Shown one piece after another: positions 36,398 to 47,821 of a DNA stretch of 64,000 bases. Numbering within the stretch: the first letter of the stretch is position 1; each line of letters starts with the position of its first letter. The notes under the pieces were generated by a model that saw only the letters and a list, made by a program, of their open reading frames with translations, had not been told where the DNA came from and did no database searches. A program made the translations under genes and the position numbers. The DNA is from Pyrus communis (taxonomy: Eukaryota; Streptophyta; Magnoliopsida; Rosales; Rosaceae): NCBI RefSeq assembly GCF_963583255.1, contig NC_084811.1, positions 18,680,088 through 18,744,087 of the forward strand, read 5' to 3'.

Positions 36398-36810
36398 CTA
36401 ATATCCTTCTTGTTGAACTTGTTGAGGTTCCCTCCACATCAATTTTGAATGATCTCTCCCACTTGGATTGTAAGTGTTGGAAAACAAGTCAGATTGATTA
36501 TGGCCTTCATAACCCCAAGCATTGACACTATCCCAACCTTCCTTATCAATTAATTGAGGATGTTGATTAGTTTGATGTCCTTGCCTGCAGGACATATCAA
36601 ATGTAGCCACATTTTGCATTGTGGACCTTTCAATATACTGCAACATAAGAGAAGTAAGATTCGCCATTTGAGCTTGAAGATTAGCAATTGCTATGTCTTG
36701 CTTCTCTAGTACTTAAAATCAAAGAAATAAAACTAAATCAAATATCAAAAAAAAAAATAAAAAAAGATTGATTAGCAATTTTAAGAATCCCCAACAATGG
36801 CGTCAAAATT
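36398..36810 (-). mobile_element. Athila-like gypsy remnant: gag linker and primer-binding site
   Basis: The minus-strand frame 36398-36667 encodes the SNTYNPSGRDHSKLMW block, a diverged form of the gag-protease linker seen at 12364-12645. About 120 bp further on, at 36788-36804, the plus strand reads TCCCCAACAATGGCGTCAA, a mutated Athila/Tat-type primer-binding site directly abutting an LTR. The rest of the element is deleted. Confidence 0.7.
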
Positions 36811-38227
36811 TGATGTGGTAAAACCTAACACACAGATTAAACCCTATAAATTATGTAATCGTAGTACGAGTAAGTAGGGATCATTCTATTCCGGGGATTA
36901 GAAGGGATGCTAATCAACACTAACTAAACTTATAAAACTGAAAACTAAGTTAAACTAACATTAAAACAATGAGGGGAGAGATTTTGGACGAATTTAATTA
37001 AAACAAAAGTAAAGTGCAGCAAGTAAATTAAGTTGTGAATGAAATATGGATGAAATGATAGCTAAAGGATTCTTCTCAACACATGAAACATATGCATACA
37101 AATCGATTTCCCGTTATTCTTCCTATAAACCATGAATGACAATGCCCCAAATTAATTGTGAACATCACTAATTAACTCTCAGATTTTCCTAAGTTCATTG
37201 AATTGGACTCAGAGATGCAACCAAATTATTATTCTCAAGTTCCCTAACTATGAAAAACATGATAGAGATACATCTCAAAGATCATTAAGTTCTGTGAAAA
37301 TCATAAGCATTGACAAAACATTCGTAACTATGAAAAACATGATACTCCTGCCAAGAATTTACTCAACTCAATCATGACTAGTGACTTTTACTACTTACAA
37401 ATATAAGTTCATAACGATTAGGTGAAATTCCCTTATATTCTAGCATCAAATCCCTACATGCAAACTAAGTGTACACCCTTAATAAACATACAAGAATAAG
37501 TTCTCGATAAAGCAAATAAGTAAATTGCATACAATAATTGGATGTAATCAATTTATATAAAACATATGATCATGACTTCAAATTCTCTTCTAGCTAAAAA
37601 GAAACTTAGTTACAATTGTTCATCATAACTGAAAAGCAATTTAAAATAAACATTGAAACTTAAAATAAAGATAGAAAGAACTCTGAAAATTCCAGCAACT
37701 TCAATGGATGAATGGTAGGCACGGCACACCCTAAATCTCTACAGGAATTTCATATATATAGGGGAAATGGCTGAATCCAAGGATGAAAAGGTTTTGGCGT
37801 TTTTGAGTTATTTTAGGATTCTAAGAATCAGGTAGAAAGTGTTTGAATGTGATTAGGATTCCTCCTTGTAGCTGGAGATAAGATAAGATAAGATAAGATT
37901 GGATAAGATAATGTTCCTCTCCAACTAGGATTCCTCTTTCTTGTGTAATTCCTTGCCTTCCAAGCCTTAACTTTAATTTCTCCAGATTTTAGCACATGTC
38001 TAACACCATTTAAACACCAAAAACGTTTAGCCCATATGCTATCCATGCATGTTATCCAATCCAACTCCAAAACTGGTCCAAATTGCTCCATTTTGCCATT
38101 TATTGTCCTCTTTACCAATTAGACCTACAATAATACGAAAATAACTTAAATTACCAAAATAAATTGAAATTAACTAAGTAAATGCAAAGAAATAAGATAA
38201 CAAAGTCGCATAAATATGTTCCTATCA
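36811..38227 (-). mobile_element. ~1.4-kb LTR of the truncated Athila-like element
   Basis: On the minus strand it runs TGATAGGAAC...ACCACATCA (TG...CA), beginning where the PMD pseudogene is cut and ending at the primer-binding site. It shows the same ordered blocks as the other Athila-like LTRs (ATCGTAGTACGAG, then ATTCCGGGGATTA). Near 37875-37910 it has a short GATAA pentamer repeat. The second LTR is missing, so the target duplication cannot be checked. Confidence 0.7.
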
Positions 38228-38230
38228 AGT

Positions 38231-39688
38231 TCAAGGCCAAGGGATTTTGGGCAACCTTGCTTGGTACCTTGAGACTTCGTCAGGCAGCTCGGAATGTGAC
38301 TTCTTGTGGAGACTGAAGACGATAGGAGGTACTGCAATGAACGGAATCAAAGAAGGGCACCAGAATAGCTTGTCAAAATGTCTAGCACATAAGTTGGGGT
38401 GGTAAACCTCCAGCCCGCGTTCATAGCGGTCATTCCTTACTCCCCAAGCTAGGTCCCTTGGTTGAATACAACTGATAAATCTCTCTCTGCAGAAGGAGTT
38501 AGCGTCTTCTCCAAAAGCATCTTGGAAAGCTTGGTCAGAGAACCAAGGATATCTCTTTAACACGGATACTCCCCATTCCAGGTATGCCCGAGTCCTGCAG
38601 ACTCTGAAGAAATAGAGACAAGCGAATGTAAAGTGATTAGTTGGAGAACCTTCGGCTAGAATTCGGGTAGGAGCAATACCCTTGGGGAATTCAATGTTGG
38701 AAGCCCAAAGCTCGAGGAAATACCATTTAAGCCAAAGCTGAATCATCCAAGTTGGACTATTAAGATTGGTTTCAAATGGTTCACCCTTAGTAATCTCATA
38801 CAGAAGATGGTAGAGATGAGAAAGAAGGAAAGGGCTCGTGGCTACATCGTCAAAGTTATGAAGAGCTTCTACTAGAGGAATCTATTCCATTTTCACTCCT
38901 TTAGATTTATTGGGGAAGACATGTTTGTTGAGCCAGTAGAGGAGAAAATACATTTGCTCATGATCTCTCTTGGCGTTAGAGGAAGAGAAGCCATATTCCT
39001 TCTTGGTAAACGAGATGAAGCCTGTAAATGAGGTCTCATAACTCTTGAAGGTTGAGGAGTTATACTCCATTTGAAGAAAATGAGCAGAGCTGCCCAAGCT
39101 TTCAGTGGTCGGGCAAGAAGAATGAGCCCAATCATGGGTAACATCTACAACCCTGCCCAAGGGCCTTAGCTCAAAGACCTATGCCATATCGAGGATGGTC
39201 GGGGACATGGGGCCCATCCTAAAGTCGAAGGTATTGGTGCCCAAGTTCCAAAAGAGAAGAACCGTAGTTAACAGCTCGGGCTTAGCGATCACAGTCGACT
39301 TGGACAACATTATTAGCTTATAAATTTCGTTGTTTGTCCATTTCCTTTTAAAGACGGGCTCGAGTTCATTTATCCATTGTGTCCATACCGTATCCTTCAT
39401 AAGTGGGAAGCCGCGACGGTGGTTTGACCATTTAGAAGACGAAATGCCTAACTTAGCCTGAAATAGGTTGGGAATATACCATTTCTTCTTGGGCATATTG
39501 TTTTCTACAGCTACAGGGACCTGAGAAGTCCATGCAGGCCCCAAGAAATGTACTCTTCCCTCCTCGAAGAAAAGTTCAGTATGTAGGCATGCCTGAGGAC
39601 GATGAAAGCAGTTGAGCAAGTGGCGCATAGTGGAAATCCCCTCACAAGTCTCGCAGAGAGATTGAGTTCAAGCAACTTTGGGTGCCAT
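38231..39688 (-). pseudogene. Plant mobile domain (PMD, aminotransferase-like) protein, broken
   Basis: The minus frame starts at ATG 39688 (MAPKVA) and stays in one frame to 38231. It is interrupted by TGA (39670-39668), TAG (39181-39179) and TAG (38884-38882), ending where the LTR is inserted. It has the PMD hallmarks FRMGPMSPTILDMA and FKRKWTNNEIYKL, the THDWAHSS region and a long helical C-terminal part with LWLKWYFLELWA. PMD is a domain shared by MULE and gypsy transposons and a few host silencing factors (MAIN/MAIL family). It is not a working aminotransferase. The three internal stops equal C-to-T or G-to-A changes of CGA, CAG and TGG. Confidence 0.75.
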
Positions 39689-42600
39689 TGAGGATTTTGA
39701 GGAAAAGATGAGAAGAAAATCAAAATTAGGGGGCAAGAACTGAAGAATGAAAGAAGTTTCTGGAAAGTCTAAAGGCTCTGAGAGTTTTGGGAGGTTCTAA
39801 GGATTTGAAGGCTCGAAATGGCTAGAGTATTTAGCCAAAGGGTTTCAGTGATAATTATATAGTAAGTGGTTAATTAACGATGGAATTTGTGGGTTAGTGC
39901 AAAGGTTTAGTTAACAACGGCTGTTTTAAATGATGTAAGTCCTGAGTGAAGGCGTGCGACAATTATTTAATCATTATTAGCGTCTTGGGTTGCAGACTTA
40001 ACAATGAAGGGACTTGCCCGAAGCCCAACACCAAGCCCAAAGGAAAATTGAAGCCTTCTCAGCCAAATACAAGCCACGTGTTTACCATTGAAGAAACAAG
40101 TGATGGAGACTAACCTACTACTAGCCAAAGAACACTTTCTAGTGGTATTCCAAGTAAAAAACTGATGACTTACTACCCTCCAAATGTTTTCGGGCAAGAG
40201 CAAAGTCACAGCAGTTGGGCTAAATTGCCTATAAAAGGAGGAAAAGGCCCCAAAGACAAGGACACTCATCCAATCAAACAAACAAACATTCAAACTCTGC
40301 TCTCAAGCCAAATTTGCATTCAAAAGCTGAAATCAACCCAGATTTAATCATTTTTAGTGACAAGATATCTCTTACCCAATTTAAAGGTTTGCTATCTCCC
40401 TTAGTGGCGTATTATCGATTCCCTTGTGTAAATTTGTGTATCATCCATCCTTTTTTAGCATATAAACCCCTGTTAATTCAAAGAGAAGTGATTGCAAGAG
40501 GTTCAACCTTGACAGACAAGGTGAAATCTTGCCCGACACTCTTTGTTTGTTTTCTAAATTTGTAAATTTATCACTTAATGCATTCTCTAGTATGTATTCA
40601 AGTTATTTCCATCAATTTTCCTATCTTAAGAGTTTCCATTTGCATCTGGATCTGGTTAGTTTAATGGATATGTTATCATTAAAATCAATCAAGAACCACG
40701 TAAATGGCTTAAAGGGACTTGGACTCCCTTCATTTGAACATACAAGACTATGAACTAAAAGTCCTTATTTACAAGGCAAGAAAAAGAACTTAATGTGGAC
40801 TTAACCCATTTACGACAATCCTTTGATAATAAGAAGTCTGATTAACTTGGGGCGCAAGTAATCAACTAAAAACACTCTTGTTCTACATCTGCTATACTAA
40901 GATAGCAGTGACACGCCTAGCACTTAGTTAGTTTTGATTGTGAGCCTCAAGGCCTACACCTAAGGCCCCACAAAGGCACCTTTCAGAACTAACTTTGTCC
41001 TCTTCTTGTAGCACATCAACAAGCAAGAGCCCGACTACACATCCAAAGTGCCAATCCCTTGGGTAGCTGTGCTGAGGTCCAAGGATCCTTCTCTAGAGAA
41101 ATCTTCGCCCGAACAAGTGTAGTGTTCTTACGTGGTTGAGTAAAATGACATTGGCAGGTTACTAGGTGTGCTAAATCCCACATCACCTGTATGATGACAT
41201 GTTAAGTGTCTTTATATGTGCAACCCCACATTTCCATGTAAGTTGTGTTTCTCAGCCTAAGAACAAATTCGTTTGGGCGTTGCTTATTAGTATCATAGTT
41301 GAACAAATCTGTGTTAGGACACTGCTGAGGTACTCGGTCTAAGTGTGATAGATCCTACATTTGTTGGACTCACATTAGTGTGTTTATTACCGAATGGAGA
41401 TCCTATTTGGATCTCAGTGTTTGGAGCTGGCATACTCAGAGATCTAAACCACTCATTTTAAATCTTACGAACTCATTATCTCATCCCACTGGCTCACCTC
41501 CACACAGAGTAAAGGGTCTAGATCTCTTTCTCTCTTTCTTAAACGGCCTGAATCTTTGAATCTGTGGTTTTTGGACTTCAAGATTCGGAGAAGATTTCAA
41601 TTCATTAGTACCACCATAGGATTGGATTTAAAAAAAAAAAAAAAAAAAAAAAATCCTTGTGGGTGAAACCCAAAGCGAGCAATATCTTATTATGTGAGAC
41701 AATTTATGGTGTACAGTTACAACTAAAGGTGAAAACACTATTTTAGATTTCGACAATTTTACTATAGATTAAAAGTAAACTATTGACCAAATCGACCTAT
41801 CATGTTTGGTTATTTTGCCTCTATTTTAGCAAAGGTTAACAAATTGGGTGACGTGGACCATTTGTGGTCGTTGGTCTTCACACATGAGACAACCTGTTCC
41901 GGTACCATGAATGAAGGAAAAATTGGCTAAACTAAGATTATTTGAGTATATATGCACTAAAAAATAAATCTTAACCGTAAAATTCAAAGCCTAGTGGTGA
42001 ACCGCGACTCAACTCAAATTTACAAGAGAGAGTTGAGAACCATTATACCTTTGTAAATGTCTTTGCATTTGCACAGGTTGTTCACCCAAGAGAGGGCCTT
42101 CATTCCTTTGTTCTCCTTTACTTCTTCGGATCCTTGACTTCTTGACTTTGGTTGGTGGAATAGGAACCTCCAAGTTTCCATGATCATTATGGAACTAGTC
42201 CAAGCAAACAAAAATGCTCCATATAAAAGAATTTCTCCAAATAAACCTTAGTTGTTATTTATTCGTTCCATCTTAATCATAGATGTGTGACCTCTTAAGT
42301 TCTAACTAAACCAGCAAGTGAAATTAATTAATAAATTAACTTAATCCCACAATCCATAAATGACACCTAACATCATGTCATGGTTACTTGGATTAGATAA
42401 AGGTATTCATAAAATAATCATAATACTCTTTCAAACTTTGATTGTAATTACAATGTAATTCGATTCTTTTATCACTCATATCTCAATCACGATATATGTG
42501 ATATAAAATTATGTCAAATCATATGTAGATATGTTATCACCATGATGCATCTCATGTTGAAGCAGGTCTTACAAACATAACTTGATCAACAATTACTCTG

Positions 42601-43170
42601 CCATAAATTTTCGAGATGGATCTTCAAGCAGCTTCGAGGGAGATCTCCTTATATTGAACAGTTACCACAAGGTGATAGATACCGTATTGCATATTCCTAT
42701 ATCTCCATACTCATACACATGAACCCGTGCCATACACTGTCGAGCCCTGCGAGGTAGTGAGGCCTTTGTGGTGAAATTGAAAGTTCATATTTGTAAGCAC
42801 AAGATATCCGATGATGCTTCAAGTCTAAGAACTATTTGCATACTACAATATAAAGATTTGTATCGTTTGACATATGGTAAGAATCCATTTGTTTAAGCTT
42901 CTTTGGCGATCAGTGTTTAGTGGATTTGTTCAACAAACAGGCACAAAACCATGTTAACCTTAATGCGATATGCATCGGCCTTTCCAAATAGTTAATGTCC
43001 AGTTGACTGTCCAAATGGTGAGAAATTTTTGTTTATGGACTAAGTAGGAATTTTGTTTATGGACTAAGTAACTATGGAATATAAGTTTCCCTACCCTAAC
43101 CTCGTTTAGAACATTGCTCTCATACCTTTATGCCTATGGACTCATCCATAGTATATAATCTCTATAATAT
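39689..43170. other. Long gene-poor stretch, probably decayed retroelement sequence
   Basis: No gene is supported in 3.5 kb. A plausible plus-strand TATA box CCTATAAAAGG lies at about 40228 with a CA-rich start-like region after it. Low-copy sequence at 40900-41100 reads like a retrotransposon leader. A run of about 25 A lies at 41630-41654. Short ORFs (40314-40565, 42020-42211) show no recognisable features. Confidence 0.35.
40228..40241 (+). promoter_or_regulatory. TATA-box-like site in the gene-poor stretch
   Basis: CCTATAAAAGGAGG is followed about 30 bp later by CACTCATCCAATCAAACA, a plausible initiation region. No ORF of note follows, so it may be the LTR promoter of a decayed element. 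Confidence 0.3.
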
Positions 43171-43560
43171 CACTACAAAAAGATAAGGTTTATGTGACGA
43201 CATATATTCATCACGAAAAGTGAAAATGTGTCACATCCAATGTAACTACTAATGTCACTCATAAGGCGTCACCAAAAGTCCATGTGATGAATTTTATGCT
43301 TGTCACATATTTTACGTATGATGCCATCTACACCACCCATTAAATGATTAGGATACCGGATTCAAGGAGATATGTGACGAAATAAGCGTAACAAAACACA
43401 AAATTTAGTGACTTATAAATTCGTCACATATCATATGTGTGAGTGACACTAAAATCGTCACCCATTCCTTTGATAAGTGGGGCAGCACGCGTCACATATG
43501 TCAAAATCAAATAGCCATTGGTTTTCAATATGTGATGAACAAACTATCACATATTCATGC
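43171..43560 (+). mobile_element. CACTA-type 5' terminus with GTGACGA / TCGTCAC subterminal repeats
   Basis: CACTACAAAAAGATAAGG at 43171 is a standard CACTA-type terminus. The next 390 bp carry many copies of ATGTGACGA and its inverse TCGTCACAT. This is a different family from the GCGCGACG element at 23.6 kb. No matching right end or transposase was found inside the window. Confidence 0.65.
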
Positions 43561-45439
43561 ATCAATTGAAGGATAAGTGGAAGAAAGATAGTGAAAACAT
43601 ATACAATTGAAGATGAATGATAAATAAACCAAACCAAATGGAGCTCATATAAACATACTAAACACCCATTTCTTCAACAATGTTCAACTAGCAATGCAAG
43701 AAAAGTCAATTACAAAGATAAATGGAAAAGAAAGAGAATATGCATACTAGAATGAAAGGCAGGTGGACTTTAGAAATTGCAAGGCCAGTCTAATAGCAAT
43801 ACCTAGTCAGCAAGCAACAGTAAAGTCGTTGCCAACTATTTTCCGGTATTTCATAAATAATCATGATACATAATTTCGGAGCAGAAAATATTAAATCTTC
43901 AACAACTCAGACACATCATAACTAAGCATTTAGTAGAACACACAAAAGAATTAAAATTTGGCACAATGAAAGTACAGAACTGCCCCCATTTTAACAGTTT
44001 TGTCTTTCTTTTTTCCAATTGCACAGTAAAATGACGAAAACAAGCATGGGGTACGTGTTGCTTTTCTACGTTTGTGCATTGTCATTGCCTCTTTACGACA
44101 ATGTTCCTCCTCTTTCTATCAAACTCATTGAACTAAAATCCACTACCTAGCTTCTCCTCCAGTTCCCAAACCACCGCTACCACCATTACCACCACTTCAC
44201 CTAATCTAACAGCGCCGCATCACACCTGGAATCTCCCTGTACCACCAAACGCCACGATGTTTCCCAAATTCTTCTTGACTGAAGGTAAGCGAATTAAGTA
44301 TTATGGATTATATTGGTGTTGAAATAGGTTTGTTTACAATAACTTTTGGAATTATTGAATTTGTAGGCTTTGTTTGGTATTCTGATTATTTTGGCATTAG
44401 AGTCTAGATTGGAATTTGATTTTCATTCACAAATTTTTGATAATCCCCAACAAGAAATTTAGGAATGTGAATTAGTTTTTTTTTTGGGGGGTTCATTCGG
44501 CTTACTTTTTTTATGACTCTCTTTCTCTCAGATATCTGCTTTTTCTTCTGTCTTTGCATATTTTGTTTTTATGTCAATTTTGCAAAGTCCCCAACAATTG
44601 TGTGTGAGTGTATCTTTTTTTATTTATTTAATTTTTTGATTAAATTGTATTTTGTTGTGAGGTAGTTGGGGGAAGTGGAAAATGAATTGTATAGATTGCA
44701 AAGTTCCCACAATTATGTGGAAATTGGAATTTGATTCAGAAATTTTTGATAAAGTTCCCAACAAGAAATTTAGGAACGTGTATTAAGTTTTATTTTGGGT
44801 CTTTTTTTTTTTCCCAATTTTTGGGTTTTTGTTTGGGTTATTCTTTGAACATTCTCCTTTTCCTTTACGCTTGGTTTCGTATATGATGTTGCATGCAAAT
44901 AAATAACCTTGAAGAAAGCCCGCAAGCCACTAAAATGGCAACTAGCATATCTGCTTATTTCTATGTTTCAAAATATGGGTTTTAGATATTTTTCTTTGTT
45001 TTTGTTAATTTTGGAATTTGGCTCCTAAATTTTTTAAAGTTTTGAATTTTTTTTTTGTTATTTAGGATTCAAGATTGGATTCTCCCAATTTCTGGGCAAA
45101 AGAAAATAGGGAGAGAAAACCAGTATTGGTGACAATGTACCTGAAAAAGTTCAACTTAAATGTATCGCTGTTTCATTTTCAAATATAGTTAGGAGACTTT
45201 ATCCTAAAAATGGTTACAAAATTTAGAAAGATCAAAACATCATAATGTGTTTGCTGCTAATACGAATTTGTGCTTTCTTAAATTGCATGCTGAAGTTATA
45301 TTTTAGTATACATGAGACGAAATGCTTATCTCAATTGATGCTTAATGTTGCACATAGTCTCTCAAATTTCTATAAAATTGAGTAGTTGTAAATGTGTTGA
45401 ATATATTTATCATCTTAATAATTCCACTAATAAAGCATG
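43561..45439. other. Possible interior of the CACTA-like element; no gene assigned
   Basis: A short exon-like start (ATG at about 44260, TTCCCAAATTCTTC, then a GTAAGC donor at about 44284) follows a C-rich leader at 44140-44240. Nothing downstream identifies it. The remainder is AT-rich. Confidence 0.25.
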
Positions 45440-46078
45440 TGTCACATCCCGGCCCGAGACGGATCATTTCCTGGACCCGCTCCACCACCGTAGCACGATA
45501 TTGTCCGCTTTGGGCTTATCATTCCCTCACGGTTTTGTTTTTGGGAACTCACGAGCAACTTCCCAGTGGGTCACCCATCATGGGATTGCTCTAGCCCCCT
45601 TCTCGTTTAACTTCGAAGTTCCTACGGAACCCGAAGCCAGTGAGCTCCCCAAAGGCCTCGTGCTAGGTGGGGATGAGAATATATATTTAAGGATCACTCC
45701 CCTGGGCGATGTGGGATGTCACAATCCACCCCCGTTAGGGGCCCGACGTCCTCGTCGGCACACACGCAACCAAGGTTAGGCTCTGATACCAAATTGTCAC
45801 ATCCCGGTCCCGGACAGATCACTTCTCGGGCCCGCTCCACCACCGTAGCACAATATTGTCCGCTTTGGGCTTACCATTCCCTCACGGTTTTGTTTTTGGG
45901 AACTCACGAGCAACTTCCCAGTGGGTCACCCATCATGGGATTGCTCTAGCCCCCTTCTCGCTTAACTTCGGAGTTCCTACGGAACCCAAAGCCAATGAGC
46001 TCCCAAAAGGCCTTGTGCTAAGTAGGGATGAGAATATATATTTAAGGATCACTCCTCTTAGCGATGTGGGATGTCACA
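45440..46078 (-). mobile_element. Full-length Cassandra-type TRIM with 5S rRNA-derived LTRs
   Basis: Two direct LTRs of 284 bp each (45440-45723 and 45795-46078) begin TGTCACATCCC and end GGATGTCACA. The 71-bp interior has, on the minus strand, TTTGGTATCAGAGCC (initiator Met-tRNA primer-binding site) beside one LTR and GGGGGTGG (polypurine tract) beside the other. Each LTR holds a block matching the 3' two-thirds of plant 5S rRNA, including AAGTTAAGCGAG (AAGTTAAACGAG in the left copy) and ATGATGGGTGACC, the internal RNA polymerase III promoter region. Flanks GCATG and GCATA are a near-perfect 5-bp target duplication. Cassandra encodes no protein and moves with enzymes of other elements. Confidence 0.95.
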
Positions 46079-46223
46079 GCATAAGACTTTTTTCAGATTA
46101 AATCCATATTTAAAGCGAGCCAAAAACATGATTACATTTATTTGTGTTGACATGAATAACCCATGAATTTTTATTTTGTATTAAATTACAAATAACTAAA
46201 AAAAAAAAAAAAATTATACATAT

Positions 46224-46445
46224 GTGTTTAGACTTCTATTCTATCACATGTATATTGGCTTCCAAATTTGTAGCACAATGAAGATAGATCCGTTTCGAAG
46301 TTTGTTACCTTTTCAATCTAACAAGAAGATCAAAGTTCGTGTGTGCAGGATTTGGATACCAAAAGTTATAGGAAAGGATTATAAGTTTGGTGGTGTTCAG
46401 TGTATATTGGTTGATGAAATAGTAAGCAAATATTTTTTCCTTTAG
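46224..46445 (+). pseudogene. RPA1-like OB-fold fragment (replication protein A large subunit type)
   Basis: A 73-codon frame contains KIKVRVCRIWIPKVIGKDYK followed by FGGVQCILVDEIVS. This resembles the first strands of the DNA-binding OB fold in plant RPA1-like proteins (RVxRxW ... xxxLVDExG). Such fragments are common in plant Helitrons and other gene-capturing elements. It lies between two Cassandra insertions and inside the possible CACTA-like element. Continuations may exist near 48.0-48.3 kb and 49.2-49.4 kb but are too weak to assign. Confidence 0.4.
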
Positions 46446-47551
46446 TTATAATAATACCATATTCTATGAATTTGTCAGTAATATTAACCTAAATTCTACT
46501 GAAAAGGTATATGTATTTTAGTTATTTGCAAACTTACAAATGACCTTCTTGAAGAATGAAAGAAATTAGATTTCTACTTTGAATGGTTATTAATTAAGAC
46601 CTAAGCAATAAAACACCATTGAAATAACATGTCCATGCGAACAAACCTAGAGTGAATGGATTGTAATCAATCCATTGCTTCATGTGATTATATAACATGC
46701 TATAAAAATAATGACGACTTATGTTGAATGAGTATATATCATTTGAGAAACGAGTTCCTCAAGAAATAAGTGCATATTATTTTACTGAACAAGATTAGTT
46801 GTAGAAATGAGTTCAAGGCCATTTGCATACTATATACCTCATATCTATAATCATAGACTGAGTAGATTTTCTTTAACATAACCATGCATAATTCTTCTAA
46901 TAATTTGAAAATAGTTACTCAACATAAGACTTATGGTAAGAAAATATTATATTATAGATTTTGAGCATATTAACAAATGGTATTTATGTTGCTAATGACA
47001 TTTATTCTTAGGTTTAATCGATGTAGCTTTAGTTCAGAATAAATGTATACTGATGTGATTCAATGGTGATTATATCATTGCTATAGAGTTGCTTAATATA
47101 TTGAAAAACACTTCCAAACAAGCCCATCGTTTGTGTTATTATTTTTTGTCTGCATGACTTTGAAACTTAAGTAGGCTATAATCAAGCTTTTTTTAGCATA
47201 AGGTTTGCCGAATACTTCACTGCACCTTACCTGCAAATTAAAGCACTAAGAAAATTTGGGACAATCCATTAATCATAAATTGTATGATATAACAACTACC
47301 CAAAATTTCATTTGAAGCTACAAACTAGCCAAACAAATTTGTTTCTTTTAAACTTAAGCAAGCTACAATCAAGTTTGGCAAAGTCTACCAGGTTGATCTG
47401 AATCATTTAAAAGACAAGTAGAAGGACCTAAATTTATCTGCCTTTATAGTTCATGTTTATTAATTTTTGTTAAGGTCAAATAGATTAGCTTATTAAAACC
47501 CATGAGATAATATTTGTCCTTATTGCCAATAAATTTGCTTATCAAAACATG

Positions 47552-47821
47552 TGTGACATCCCACATCGCCCAGGGGAGTGATCCTTATATGTATATTCCC
47601 ATCTCTACCTAGCACGAGGCCTTTTGGGAGCTCACTAGCTTCAGGTTCCATGGGAGCTCCGAAGTTAAGCGAGTAGCGCGCGAGAGCACTCCCAGGATGG
47701 GTGACCCATCGGGAAGTTCTCGTGTGAGTTCCTAAAAACAAAACCGTGAGGGAGCGGACAATATCGTGCCATGGTGGTGGAGCAGGCCCGGGAAGTGGTT
47801 CCCCCGGTTTGGGATGTGACA
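47552..47821 (+). mobile_element. Solo LTR of a Cassandra-type TRIM
   Basis: 270 bp from TGTGACATCCC to GGATGTGACA, in the opposite direction to the full copy 1.5 kb to the left. The 5S-like block reads on the plus strand and keeps GAAGTTAAGCGAG and AGGATGGGTGACC. Flanks give a 5-bp duplication ACATG (or CATGT; the border is ambiguous by one base). No interior or second LTR is present. Confidence 0.92.

Noticed and set aside
38231..39688. Functional aminotransferase
   Set aside because: The 'aminotransferase-like' name is historical for the PMD fold; no pyridoxal-phosphate lysine site is evident and three stops break the frame.
45345..45949. Overlapping ORFs of 66-144 codons through the Cassandra LTRs
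   Set aside because: They recur because the LTR is duplicated, and their translation has no protein character; Cassandra is non-coding.
45440..46078. Possible 5S rRNA genes
   Set aside because: Only the inner and 3' part of 5S is present, diverged, and placed inside paired LTRs with a primer-binding site; this is Cassandra, not an rRNA gene.
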